The position numbers were made by a program, and so were the translations under genes. A stretch of DNA of 38,730 bases, from the NCBI GenBank assembly GCA_964520975.1, contig CAZFPA010000016.1, positions 1-38,730 on the forward strand. The letters are read 5' to 3'. The stretch is from CAZFPA01 sp964520975 (lineage in GTDB: Bacteria; Bacillota; Negativicutes; Selenomonadales; Selenomonadaceae). Within the stretch, counting starts at the first letter, position 1. Every line of letters begins with the position of its first letter. This document shows positions 16,167 to 22,926 of the stretch, one piece after another. Under the pieces are notes generated by a model, which did not search any database, had not been told where the DNA came from, and saw only the letters and a list, made by a program, of their open reading frames with translations.

Positions 16167-16364
16167 TTATTTGCCGTAGCGCTTGTTGAATTTCTCGATT
16201 CGACCGCCCGCAGCGACGTCACGCTGACGTCCCGTGAAGAACGGATGGCATTTCGAGCATACATCGACGCGAAGCTCCTCTTTCGTGGAACCCGTCTTGA
16301 ACGTATTGCCGCAACCGCAGATTACGGTAGCCTCATGATATTCCGGATGAATACCCTGCTTCAT
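16167..16364 (-). CDS. rpmE: 50S ribosomal protein L31, zinc-binding form
   Basis: A 65-residue L31. The paired cysteines CGC (about residues 17-19) and CSKC (about 37-40) are the zinc ligands of the C+ type, and PFFTGRQRDVAAGGRIEKFNKRYG is the conserved C-terminal half. L31 bridges the two ribosomal subunits. The ATG at 16364 follows GAGGTG; the frame extends upstream only through the leader RNA. It is first in rpmE-yqhQ-prfA-prmC-tsaC with a strong promoter and a long structured leader. Confidence 0.97.
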   Translation of the reverse strand: MKQGIHPEYHEATVICGCGNTFKTGSTKEELRVDVCSKCHPFFTGRQRDVAAGGRIEKFNKRYGK

Positions 16365-16494
16365 ATCTATACACCTCACTTTTCCCCAAACTGGGAATTT
16401 TACAAGCCCTCTGTGCGAAAGCTTGGTCAGACCTAGCTTCCCGTTGTTGGGGCAAAGCCAGTCGCTGTAAACAGACAGTCTCCCACCTGTTACC
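16365..16494 (-). promoter_or_regulatory. Structured 5' leader of rpmE, candidate L31 autoregulatory RNA
   Basis: About 130 nt separate the predicted start site from the rpmE ATG. Complementary segments include AAGCTAGG/CCAAGCTT around TCTGA (about 16415-16435) and several G/C-rich blocks (CCCCAA, TTGGGG, CCCAG) that could pair in alternative ways. Autoregulatory L31 leaders are known in several bacterial groups. I assign this by position and visible complementarity, not by a match to a model. Confidence 0.4.
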
Positions 16495-16499
16495 TCGTA

Positions 16500-16528
16500 A
16501 TTATAACACACCCCCAAAACCCATGCAA
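16500..16528 (-). promoter_or_regulatory. Promoter of the rpmE operon
   Basis: On the minus strand TTGCAT (16523-16528), a 17-nt spacer and TATAAT (16500-16505). It diverges from the clpX-like promoter about 25 bp away. Confidence 0.82.
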
Positions 16529-16550
16529 GGCCAGGAATTGGAAAATCCAC

Positions 16551-16579
16551 TTGAAAAAATAACTATTATCGCCGATAAT
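16551..16579 (+). promoter_or_regulatory. Promoter of the ClpX-like gene
   Basis: TTGAAA (16551-16556), a 17-nt spacer and GATAAT (16574-16579). The predicted start near 16586 gives a leader of about 125 nt. Confidence 0.6.
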
Positions 16580-16609
16580 ATAAAGGATACAAGTTTACGA
16601 TGAAGTCCT

Positions 16610-16691
16610 GTCCGGCACCAGATACCTCCGCGGCTATAAACGGAGCCCGGCAGCCGGGGCCGGACGTTCTTGATAAGCCCCTCTGCGGGCT
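16610..16691 (+). promoter_or_regulatory. Leader RNA element: predicted three-way junction plus hairpin
   Basis: Four helices can be read by eye. P1 is GTCCGGC/GCCGGAC (16610-16616 with 16659-16665). It encloses P2 CTCCG/CGGAG (16626-16630 with 16641-16645) and P3 CCCGG/CCGGG (16646-16650 with 16654-16658). P4 AGCCC/GGGCT (16676-16680 with 16687-16691) ends just before the ribosome-binding site AAAGGAAG. I recognise no known riboswitch class. The region is GC-rich, so some pairing could be accidental. Confidence 0.45.
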
Positions 16692-16710
16692 ACGGAAAGG
16701 AAGAAATACT

Positions 16711-17997
16711 ATGGCGAAACAGGAACCCCAGCATATCCAGTGCAGCTTCTGCAAGCGGGATATCACGGTCCATGACCAGTACGATGTGCCAATTTACGAT
16801 CCCCGTTCCGGCTTTGCGATCTGCAAAAGCTGCATCCGGGAAATCTATCATTTTATTGAAGAAAATGACCAGCAGGAGGCCGTGGTGAAGCAAAAAGACT
16901 TTGCCATGACCCTCGACGAAAAGCTTGCCGAGATCAAGCCCCACATCATCAAGGAATACCTCGATGAATACATCATCAACCAGGACCGCGCGAAGAAAAT
17001 CCTCGCGGTCGCTGTCTACAACCATTACAAGCGCATGAAATACAGCTACCTGAATGAGACGGACACCGAAATCGAGAAATCGAACGTCATCATGCTCGGC
17101 CCTTCCGGCTGCGGCAAGACCGCGCTGCTTTCCCACCTTGCGACCCTGCTCGACATCCCGTTCGCCGTCACCGATGCCTCCAGCCTTACCGAGGCCGGCT
17201 TTGTCGGTGCCGACGTGGAGGTTGCCGTCCGCAACCTCTACTACGCCGCGGATAAGAACATCGAAAAAGCTGAGCACGGCATCATCTACCTCGATGAGTT
17301 CGATAAGATCGCCCGCAAATCCGGCGAAAACAACTCCATCACCGCCGACCCCGGACATGAAGGCGTACAGCAGGCACTGCTGAAGATGCTCGAGGGCAGC
17401 GTCGTGGAATTCACGGCCCGCGGCCAGCGCAAGCACCCCGAGGCCCCGACCATCAAAGTCGATACCCGCAATATCCTCTTCATCGTCGGCGGCGCCTTCG
17501 TGGGCATCGAAAAAGTCATTGCCAAGCGCCTCAAGAACATGGACTCCAATATCGGCTTCGGCGCCAAAGTCGCAAGCAAGGAAGAAAAGCCGAAATTCGA
17601 TGAGCTCATCCATAAGGTGCGCCCGGAGGACCTCATGAAATTCGGCATCATCCCGGAGATCATCGGCCGTCTGCCCATCATCTGCACGCTCGAAACCCTC
17701 GACGAGGACGCGCTGCTGCGCATCCTGACCGAGCCGAAGAACGCACCGGTCAAGCAGTATGAGAAGCTGCTCGAGATGGACAACGTCCAGCTCGAATTCA
17801 GTGACACCGCGCTGCGGGCCGTAGCCCGCAAGGCCATCGAGCGCAAGACCGGCGCACGCAGCCTCAAGGGCATCATCGAGGACGTCATGCTCGACGTCAT
17901 GTTCGACATCCCGCGCTCCGATGCCAAGCGCAAGGTCACGATCACCGAGGACTGCATCGAAAAGGGTGCCAAGCCCACCATCGAGGAAATCGCCTGA
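16711..17997 (+). CDS. ClpX-like AAA+ unfoldase, divergent from canonical ClpX
   Basis: A 428-residue protein collinear with ClpX. An N-terminal zinc-binding domain (Cys11, 14, 38, 41) leads into an AAA+ module with Walker A GPSGCGKT (130-137), pore loop GFVG (163-166), Walker B IIYLDEFD (191-198), RKH loop (240-242), box VII arginine Arg320 in EIIGRLP and sensor-2 GAR (381-383). The IGF tripeptide that docks into ClpP is kept (281-283). It departs from the usual ClpX at near-invariant spots: GPSGCGKT for GPTGSGKT, EAGFVGADVE for EAGYVGEDVE, DEFDKI for DEIDKI, and a longer zinc-finger spacing. There is no clpP or tig next to it. A ClpP-partnered paralogue seems more likely than the housekeeping copy. 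The ATG at 16711 fits the family N-terminus and has a ribosome-binding site. Confidence 0.85.
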   Translation: MAKQEPQHIQCSFCKRDITVHDQYDVPIYDPRSGFAICKSCIREIYHFIEENDQQEAVVKQKDFAMTLDEKLAEIKPHIIKEYLDEYIINQDRAKKILAVAVYNHYKRMKYSYLNETDTEIEKSNVIMLGPSGCGKTALLSHLATLLDIPFAVTDASSLTEAGFVGADVEVAVRNLYYAADKNIEKAEHGIIYLDEFDKIARKSGENNSITADPGHEGVQQALLKMLEGSVVEFTARGQRKHPEAPTIKVDTRNILFIVGGAFVGIEKVIAKRLKNMDSNIGFGAKVASKEEKPKFDELIHKVRPEDLMKFGIIPEIIGRLPIICTLETLDEDALLRILTEPKNAPVKQYEKLLEMDNVQLEFSDTALRAVARKAIERKTGARSLKGIIEDVMLDVMFDIPRSDAKRKVTITEDCIEKGAKPTIEEIA

Positions 17998-18072
17998 GGA
18001 TGTCCTGCGGGCATCTGCCGCGTGCTGCTTTCCCGGGAAAAGGCTATCGGTGAAACTACTTGTTTGTTACCC

Positions 18073-18106
18073 AAAAGAGGCTATCGCCATTGCGATAGCC
18101 TCTTTT
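18073..18106. terminator. Bidirectional terminator between the clpX-like gene and the ABC operon
   Basis: A perfect 15-bp stem (18073-18087 with 18092-18106) with a 4-nt loop. The arms end in AAAA/TTTT, so it can act for both convergent transcripts. Confidence 0.92.
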
Positions 18107-18128
18107 CACTGTCCGAAAACGACAGCGG

Positions 18129-18761
18129 TTATACCATTTTAGCCTGCCGCCAGCGGGCATAGCAGGAGATGCTGTAATTGAGCAGAAAGTAGAGCATGGC
18201 AATCACCACGAACAGCGTGAATACCTGCGCGGCCGTCGTATAGCGGCCCATGACGATCATGCCCTTGCCGGTGAGATCCTCGATGCCCACGGCCCAGACA
18301 AAGGACGTATCCTTGATGATGGTCGTGAACTGCGAGATCAGCGGTGGTATCACATTGCGCAGTGCCTGCGGCAGCACGATGTAGCGCAGTGCCTGCAAGG
18401 CGCTGAAGCCCTGCGTCCTCGCGGCCTCCCACTGCCCCTTCGGGATGGATTTCAGCCCGCCGCGCACGATCTCGGCCAGCGTCGCCGTCTCGAATACCGT
18501 CATGGCCACGATGCCCGCGTAGACCGGCGGCAGCGGCGTCATAAAGCGAAAAGCCAGGATGAAGAGCAGCAGCGGCGTATTGCGCACAGCCTCAATGTAG
18601 ACAGCCGACAGCCTCGCCGGCCAGCCGCCGCGATGCCGCAGCACCGCCAGTGCCGTTCCCAGCACGAGACTGCCGACGATGCTCGCGAACGCGATTTCCA
18701 GCGTGATCTTCAGCCCCTGCAGCAAAAACAGGAAAATCGATACCTGAAAGATATCCGTCAT
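18129..18761 (-). CDS. Amino-acid ABC transporter permease (second)
   Basis: A 210-residue membrane protein of the polar amino-acid (His/Glu/Gln/Arg) permease family. The EAA loop that contacts the ATPase reads EAARTQGFSALQALRYIVLPQALRNVIPPL. NTPLLLFIL and KDTSFVWAVG are further family hallmarks. Its ATG overlaps the stop of the other permease gene (ATGA), so the two are translationally coupled and probably form a heterodimeric channel. Confidence 0.93.
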   Translation of the reverse strand: MTDIFQVSIFLFLLQGLKITLEIAFASIVGSLVLGTALAVLRHRGGWPARLSAVYIEAVRNTPLLLFILAFRFMTPLPPVYAGIVAMTVFETATLAEIVRGGLKSIPKGQWEAARTQGFSALQALRYIVLPQALRNVIPPLISQFTTIIKDTSFVWAVGIEDLTGKGMIVMGRYTTAAQVFTLFVVIAMLYFLLNYSISCYARWRQAKMV

Positions 18762-19432
18762 AGCGCCTGCACCTCCATCCTGCGCTCCAGATGCTTCGCG
18801 TAGGTCGCCAGCGGAAAGCAGATCGCGATATAGAGCAGCCCCGTCACGACATACGCCGGCCCATAATAGAGATTCGCACTCGCCCAGGAATCCGCATGAT
18901 ACATGAGGTCCCCGCCAGCGACCATCGCCATGACCGAGGTGTTCTTGATGAGATTCACCGCGAGATTTGTCAGCGGCGGATAGGCCAGCCGCCGGGCCTG
19001 CGGCAGTATGATATAGCGCATCGTATCCGCGTAGGAAAAGCCCTGCGCTCCCGCCGCCTCAAACTGGCCCTGCGGCACTGACTGGATGCCGGCACGCACG
19101 ACCTCGGCCACATAGGCACCGTGATAAATCCCGATGCCCAGCATGCCGACCCAGAAAACCGGCAGCTGGATGCCGATATACGGCAGTCCATTGTAGAAAA
19201 AGAAAATCTGAATGACCAGCGGCGTATTCTGGATCAGTTCCACATAACAGCGGTTCACAAAACGGAACAGGCCATTCTTTTCTGTGCCCATCAGACCGAA
19301 AGCGATACCAAGCATCAGCGCGAGACAAAGCGCCAATGCGGAGACGGCGATGGTCATGCCGAAGCCCTGCGCGAATACCTCCCAGTCACCCAGCAGGGCT
19401 TCCCATTTAAAAGCGGCAAACGGGCCTGGCAT
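18758..19432 (-). CDS. Amino-acid ABC transporter permease (first)
   Basis: A 224-residue permease of the same family, with NTPLVIQIFFFY and an EAA loop EAAGAQGFSYADTMRYIILPQARRLAYPPL. I placed the start at the ATG overlapping the binding-protein stop (TAATG); a GTG fifteen bases upstream is possible but lacks a good ribosome-binding site. Together with the 18129-18761 product it forms the membrane part of the importer. Confidence 0.92.
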   Translation of the reverse strand: MPGPFAAFKWEALLGDWEVFAQGFGMTIAVSALALCLALMLGIAFGLMGTEKNGLFRFVNRCYVELIQNTPLVIQIFFFYNGLPYIGIQLPVFWVGMLGIGIYHGAYVAEVVRAGIQSVPQGQFEAAGAQGFSYADTMRYIILPQARRLAYPPLTNLAVNLIKNTSVMAMVAGGDLMYHADSWASANLYYGPAYVVTGLLYIAICFPLATYAKHLERRMEVQAL

Positions 19433-20247
19433 TATTTCAGCCCCCACTTATCAAGCAGCTGCCCGAGCTCCCCGGAGGACTGCATCGCGGCAATGGTATC
19501 GTTGGCGAGCTTAGTGAGTCCTTCGTTGCCCTTTTTGGCGGCAATGCCATACATCTGCGGCGCATAGCGGTCCGGCAGAATCACCGTCGAATCATCCACA
19601 TACCCGGCCAGGATAGCACCATCGACCGAGAAGCAATCTATGCGGCCTGAGTCGAGCGCGGTCTTGATTTCCGGGTAGGTCCCGAACTCAAGGATTTCCG
19701 CCTTGACTCCCTTTTCCTTCATAGCGTCCAGCAGTGCCTGCTTGCTCGTCGCACTCTGCGCCACACCGATCTTCTTGCCATCAAGGTCCGCCAGGCTCTG
19801 GATATTGGCAGCCTTCTTGACCATGAGAGCCACGCCGTCCTTGAAGTACGGCTCCGTGAAATTATAGCTCTTCTTGCGCTCATCGGTGACCGTGAAGGTC
19901 GCGATGACAAAATCAACCTCGCCATTATCGAGCAGCGGTCCACGCGTCTTGGCTGTGACCGGCTCGAATTCTACCTTCGAAGCGTCGCCCAGGATCTCCT
20001 TAGCCATGCGATGGGCAAGGTCAATCTCCATCCCGCTGATTTCCCCGGTATTCGGGTCCTTGAAACCGAATTTCGGCACATCGACCTTGATGCCCACCTT
20101 GAGCACGCCGCGGTCCCTGACCGCCTTGAGATCCGGCGCCTCCCCGGACCCCGAGGACGCCGTCGGCTCTGCGCCGCAGCCAGCCACCAGGGCCATGCCC
20201 GCACAGAGGAATACCGTCAAAAGCAACATCATAAACTTTTTCATCAT
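19432..20247 (-). CDS. Extracytoplasmic amino-acid binding lipoprotein, PEB1-like (Asp/Glu)
   Basis: A 271-residue solute-binding protein of the SBP_bac_3 fold. A lipoprotein signal peptide ends at lipobox VAGC with Cys24. The mature part resembles the Campylobacter aspartate/glutamate protein PEB1a closely in several blocks (NAKTRGPLLDNG-like VTAKTRGPLLDNGEVDFVIA, the YNFTEPYF block, GVAQSATSKQA, the GYVDDSTVILPD block). Acidic amino acids are therefore the likely ligands, from remembered family sequence rather than a search. The ATG at 20247 follows AAGGGTGG. A hairpin in the gap to the ATPase gene may protect the downstream message. Confidence 0.88.
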   Translation of the reverse strand: MMKKFMMLLLTVFLCAGMALVAGCGAEPTASSGSGEAPDLKAVRDRGVLKVGIKVDVPKFGFKDPNTGEISGMEIDLAHRMAKEILGDASKVEFEPVTAKTRGPLLDNGEVDFVIATFTVTDERKKSYNFTEPYFKDGVALMVKKAANIQSLADLDGKKIGVAQSATSKQALLDAMKEKGVKAEILEFGTYPEIKTALDSGRIDCFSVDGAILAGYVDDSTVILPDRYAPQMYGIAAKKGNEGLTKLANDTIAAMQSSGELGQLLDKWGLK

Positions 20248-20270
20248 AATTCCACCCTTCAAAATAGTAT

Positions 20271-20297
20271 CCTGCCATGGTACAGCATTCCGGCAGG
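20271..20297 (-). promoter_or_regulatory. Intercistronic hairpin between ATPase and binding-protein genes
   Basis: CCTGCC (20271-20276) pairs with GGCAGG (20292-20297) and has no T tract after it. A hairpin just 5' of the most abundant subunit's cistron is a known way to stabilise that message segment; here this is inferred from position only. Confidence 0.35.
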
Positions 20298-20299
20298 CC

Positions 20300-21031
20300 C
20301 TAAACAGCATGCGCGATCTTGCTCAGGAACTGCTGCGCGCGCTCATGCTGCGGATGCCGGAAAAATTCCTCCGGCGTATTCTCCTCGAGGATCTGCCCGT
20401 CCGCCATAAAGACCACCCGGTCGGCCACCCGCCGGGCAAAGCCCATTTCATGTGTCACGACAACCATCGTGATGCGCTCCTCGGCCAGCCCGATCATGAC
20501 ATCGAGCACCTCCTGGATCATCTCCGGGTCCAGGGCTGAGGTCGGCTCATCAAAGAGCATGATCTTCGGCTTCATCGTGAGCGCGCGGGCAATCGCCACA
20601 CGCTGCTGCTGCCCGCCGGAGAGCTGTGTAGGATAGCGGTCGGCCTTATCACCGAGCCCTACGCGCTCCAGGTAGGACATGGCCTCCGCCTCGGCTTCCT
20701 TGCGGCTTTCATGCTTGAGCTTGCGCGGCGCCAGCACCAGATTTTCCAGCACGGTCATGTGCGGATAAAGATTGAACTGCTGGAACACCATGCCCATCGA
20801 CTGACGGATCTTCGACAGCACCTGCGGATTCTGCTGCAGGTTCACACCATCGACATAGACCTGTCCCTGTTCCGGCTCCTCCAGCAGATTGATGCAGCGT
20901 ACCAGGGTACTCTTGCCCGAACCGCTCGGGCCGATGATGACCACCTTTTCCCCCTCCCGGACCTGTAAATTGATTCCATGCAGCACCTCCAGCCCGCCAA
21001 AGCGCTTATGAATATTTTCCAGTTCAATCAC
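20300..21031 (-). CDS. Amino-acid ABC transporter ATPase (GlnQ-type)
   Basis: A 243-residue ATPase of the polar amino-acid importer family. Walker A is GPSGSGKST (34-42), the signature is LSGGQQQR, Walker B LFDEPTSALDPE, and the H-loop is VVVTHEMGFA. I chose the GTG at 21029-21031: AAGGGGTGG lies eight bases upstream, and this start gives the normal GlnQ length and N-terminus IELENIHKRFG. An in-frame ATG at 21097 would start upstream of the leader terminator hairpin. It is the first gene of ATPase-binding protein-permease-permease. Confidence 0.95.
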   Translation of the reverse strand: MIELENIHKRFGGLEVLHGINLQVREGEKVVIIGPSGSGKSTLVRCINLLEEPEQGQVYVDGVNLQQNPQVLSKIRQSMGMVFQQFNLYPHMTVLENLVLAPRKLKHESRKEAEAEAMSYLERVGLGDKADRYPTQLSGGQQQRVAIARALTMKPKIMLFDEPTSALDPEMIQEVLDVMIGLAEERITMVVVTHEMGFARRVADRVVFMADGQILEENTPEEFFRHPQHERAQQFLSKIAHAV

Positions 21032-21053
21032 AGCAACCACCCCTTGAAAACAG

Positions 21054-21085
21054 AAAAAGCCATTGGCACCTTCGGTACCAACAGC
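21054..21085 (-). terminator. Leader terminator (candidate attenuator) of the ABC operon
   Basis: GCTGTTGGTACC (21074-21085) pairs over 12 bp, with G-U pairs, with GGTGCCAATGGC (21059-21070). The loop is three bases and TTTTT follows on the minus strand (21054-21058). It lies between the promoter (21158-21186) and the start codon (21031), so it must be regulated or leaky. Upstream in the leader CAGGT/ACCTG forms a second small hairpin. Confidence 0.65.
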
Positions 21086-21157
21086 TTCTTTGCTCATGAA
21101 TTTTATACATTTGTCCGGCTTTACAGGTTAACAACCACCTGAAAAACTGATAGCTAT

Positions 21158-21186
21158 AGGATAACAGATAGCCACGCCTTTTTCAA
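21158..21186 (-). promoter_or_regulatory. Promoter of the amino-acid ABC operon
   Basis: On the minus strand TTGAAA (21181-21186), a 17-nt spacer and TATCCT (21158-21163). It gives a leader of about 120 nt containing the terminator at 21054-21085. Confidence 0.6.
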
Positions 21187-21289
21187 GCACTGCCGCACGG
21201 GTATACAATATCCTTTCGGGTAAAAAAACGCAGTATCCCCCCTGAGCATGATGCCTTCCCCCAAAGAGATGAAACAGAAATAATTTTTC

Positions 21290-21320
21290 TTGACCTGGAG
21301 CCTGCTCCAGGCGATATAGT
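21290..21320 (+). promoter_or_regulatory. MerR/SoxR-type promoter with 18-bp operator in a 19-bp spacer
   Basis: TTGACC (21290-21295) and TATAGT (21315-21320) are separated by 19 nt. The perfect dyad CCTGGAGC-CT-GCTCCAGG (21294-21311) starts on the last two bases of the -35 box and ends three bases before the -10. As I recall it, E. coli soxS has the same geometry with its SoxR box. MerR-family activators work on such over-long spacers. An alternative TATAAT lies at 21320-21325 but is 24 nt from the -35. Confidence 0.7.
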
Positions 21321-21355
21321 ATAATGGAGAAAATAATTGAAATGGAGCTCTTAGC

Positions 21356-22654
21356 ATGAATGAACATACCTTGCTTTCCCGGCGGAATTTCCTCAAGCTG
21401 GGGGCCGCGGCGGTAGTGCTGGCCGGGGGCGGCTGGGCACTTGGCGGAACCTCCTGGGGACGGCAGGCCTCCCATACCGCCAGGGCACTGGTAAAGGGTG
21501 GCGATCTGCCGGCAGAGTATCTGCGGCAGATCATCGCGGCGGACAACAGCCATTGCCGCACGATCATGTGGCAGTCTGCCGCGCCGCTGGACGATCCGCA
21601 GGTGGAATTCCGGCCCGCCGGACAAAGCGGGGCATCGGCGATCCCGGCCCAGCACGACACCTTTACCGATGACGGAGTGACCTGTACCATCTACACGGCA
21701 CAAATCACAGGCCTCACCCCCGGGACCGCTTATGAATACCGCATTGCCAGCGGGCAGCTGGCCGGCGACTGGCAGCCGCTGCGCCCGGACGATGGCGGCA
21801 GCTTCCAGGCCCTGCTCTTCCCGGATTCCCAGTCCAACGACTACAGCGGCTGGCGGGAGCTCGCACAGGCCGCGGCCCGCCGCCATCCCGACGCAGCGTT
21901 TTTCGTGAATATGGGCGATCTCGTGGACAACGGCGAGGACCACACCCAGTGGAACGCCTGGTTCGACGCAGTCGACGGCATCAACAGCCGCATCCCGCTG
22001 GTCCCGCTCATGGGCAACCACGAGACCTACAACCAGCAGTGGAAGGTGCGGCTGCCGGAGGCCTATCTCCATGAATTTGCCGTACCGGAAAATGGCAGCG
22101 CGCAGTTCGCCCGTTATTACTATTCCTTTGACTACGGCCCCGTGCACTTCATCGTGCTCAACACGCAATGGGACGAAACGGAGGAATTCAAACCGGGACT
22201 CCTGGACGAGCAGCTGGCCTGGTTCCCGCAGGACATGCAAAAAAACCGAAAAAAATGGAATATCGTACTGCTCCACAAGGATGTGCTGCAATACCGCATC
22301 CACAACCGCCCGGAGCGCACCGAGGGCATCTCCGAAGAAGGCCGGGCCTTCATGCCGCTCTTTGATGCCCTCGGCATCGACGTGGTATTCTCCGCCCATC
22401 TGCACACCTACCGCAACCGCGGCCGGCTTTACAACTTCCAGCCCGCGGACCACGGCCCGCTCTACATCCTGACCGGTGTTGCGGGCAACGTGCGCTATCC
22501 GGGGCTCTGGGTCGATCATGCCTTCGATAAAAAAGTCGCCCCGCAGCCGGAAACGGACAATTACCTCACGCTCGACGCCTCGGCCGACGCACTCGAGATC
22601 CGCTGCTTCCTGCCCGACGGCACGGAGATCGACCACACCGCGCTGCAGAAGTAA
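21356..22654 (+). CDS. Tat-exported metallophosphoesterase (purple acid phosphatase-like)
   Basis: The 432-residue protein has a twin-arginine signal SRRNFLK (residues 8-14) followed by a hydrophobic Ala/Gly stretch, so it should be exported folded. Residues about 50-145 resemble the fibronectin-like N-terminal domain of purple acid phosphatases. The catalytic domain shows Asp157 (FPDSQS), Gly-Asp 187-188 (GDLVDNG), Asn-His-Glu 221-223 (GNHE), His307 (LLHKD) and His348/His350 (SAHLHTY), a complete dinuclear metal site. The substrate is an extracytoplasmic phosphoester, not further definable. The start follows TGGAG. The gene is monocistronic, with an unusual MerR-type promoter and a terminator at 22681-22713. 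Confidence 0.88.
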   Translation: MNEHTLLSRRNFLKLGAAAVVLAGGGWALGGTSWGRQASHTARALVKGGDLPAEYLRQIIAADNSHCRTIMWQSAAPLDDPQVEFRPAGQSGASAIPAQHDTFTDDGVTCTIYTAQITGLTPGTAYEYRIASGQLAGDWQPLRPDDGGSFQALLFPDSQSNDYSGWRELAQAAARRHPDAAFFVNMGDLVDNGEDHTQWNAWFDAVDGINSRIPLVPLMGNHETYNQQWKVRLPEAYLHEFAVPENGSAQFARYYYSFDYGPVHFIVLNTQWDETEEFKPGLLDEQLAWFPQDMQKNRKKWNIVLLHKDVLQYRIHNRPERTEGISEEGRAFMPLFDALGIDVVFSAHLHTYRNRGRLYNFQPADHGPLYILTGVAGNVRYPGLWVDHAFDKKVAPQPETDNYLTLDASADALEIRCFLPDGTEIDHTALQK

Positions 22655-22680
22655 GCAAAGCACTGTCCCTGCCCACCACA

Positions 22681-22713
22681 AAATTCCCTGCCCGACGGAC
22701 AGGGAATTTTTTT
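22681..22713 (+). terminator. Terminator of the metallophosphoesterase gene
   Basis: AAATTCCCTG (22681-22690) pairs with CAGGGAATTT (22700-22709), followed by more T to 22713. The stretch from 22714 to about 22849 shows no gene or clear element. Confidence 0.88.
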
Positions 22714-22849
22714 CGCTGCCTCTGCATTTTACAAAGGAAGTTGCCGCTGATTTGGAGAATTATATAAAGATAAGGACATGCCCGGCGCAGCGTCGCCATT
22801 TGCATCCGTTCAGAAATTTTTCTCTCCGCGATGCCGGCTCCTTATTTTG

Positions 22850-22886
22850 TGCTATCATATATAGAAGGAACCACGGTTTTACCGTG
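22850..22886 (+). promoter_or_regulatory. Extended -10 promoter and leader hairpin of the phosphohexomutase
   Basis: TGCTATCAT (22850-22858) is an extended -10 without a recognisable -35. In the short leader CACGGT (22872-22877) pairs with ACCGTG (22881-22886) around TTT, about 30 nt before the ribosome-binding site GGAGG. Confidence 0.45.
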
Positions 22887-22926
22887 ATTTCCCCGAATTT
22901 AATTTTTACAATTGGAGGCTGCTGAT

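Noticed and set aside
16600..16710. 37-residue N-terminal extension of the ClpX-like protein
   Set aside because: It spans the structured leader; ClpX proteins begin just before the zinc domain, and the better-spaced ribosome-binding site belongs to the ATG at 16711.
21128..22681. 517-codon open frame antisense to the metallophosphoesterase
   Set aside because: The plus-strand gene has full catalytic motifs, a Tat signal, a promoter and a terminator. The antisense frame has none of these.
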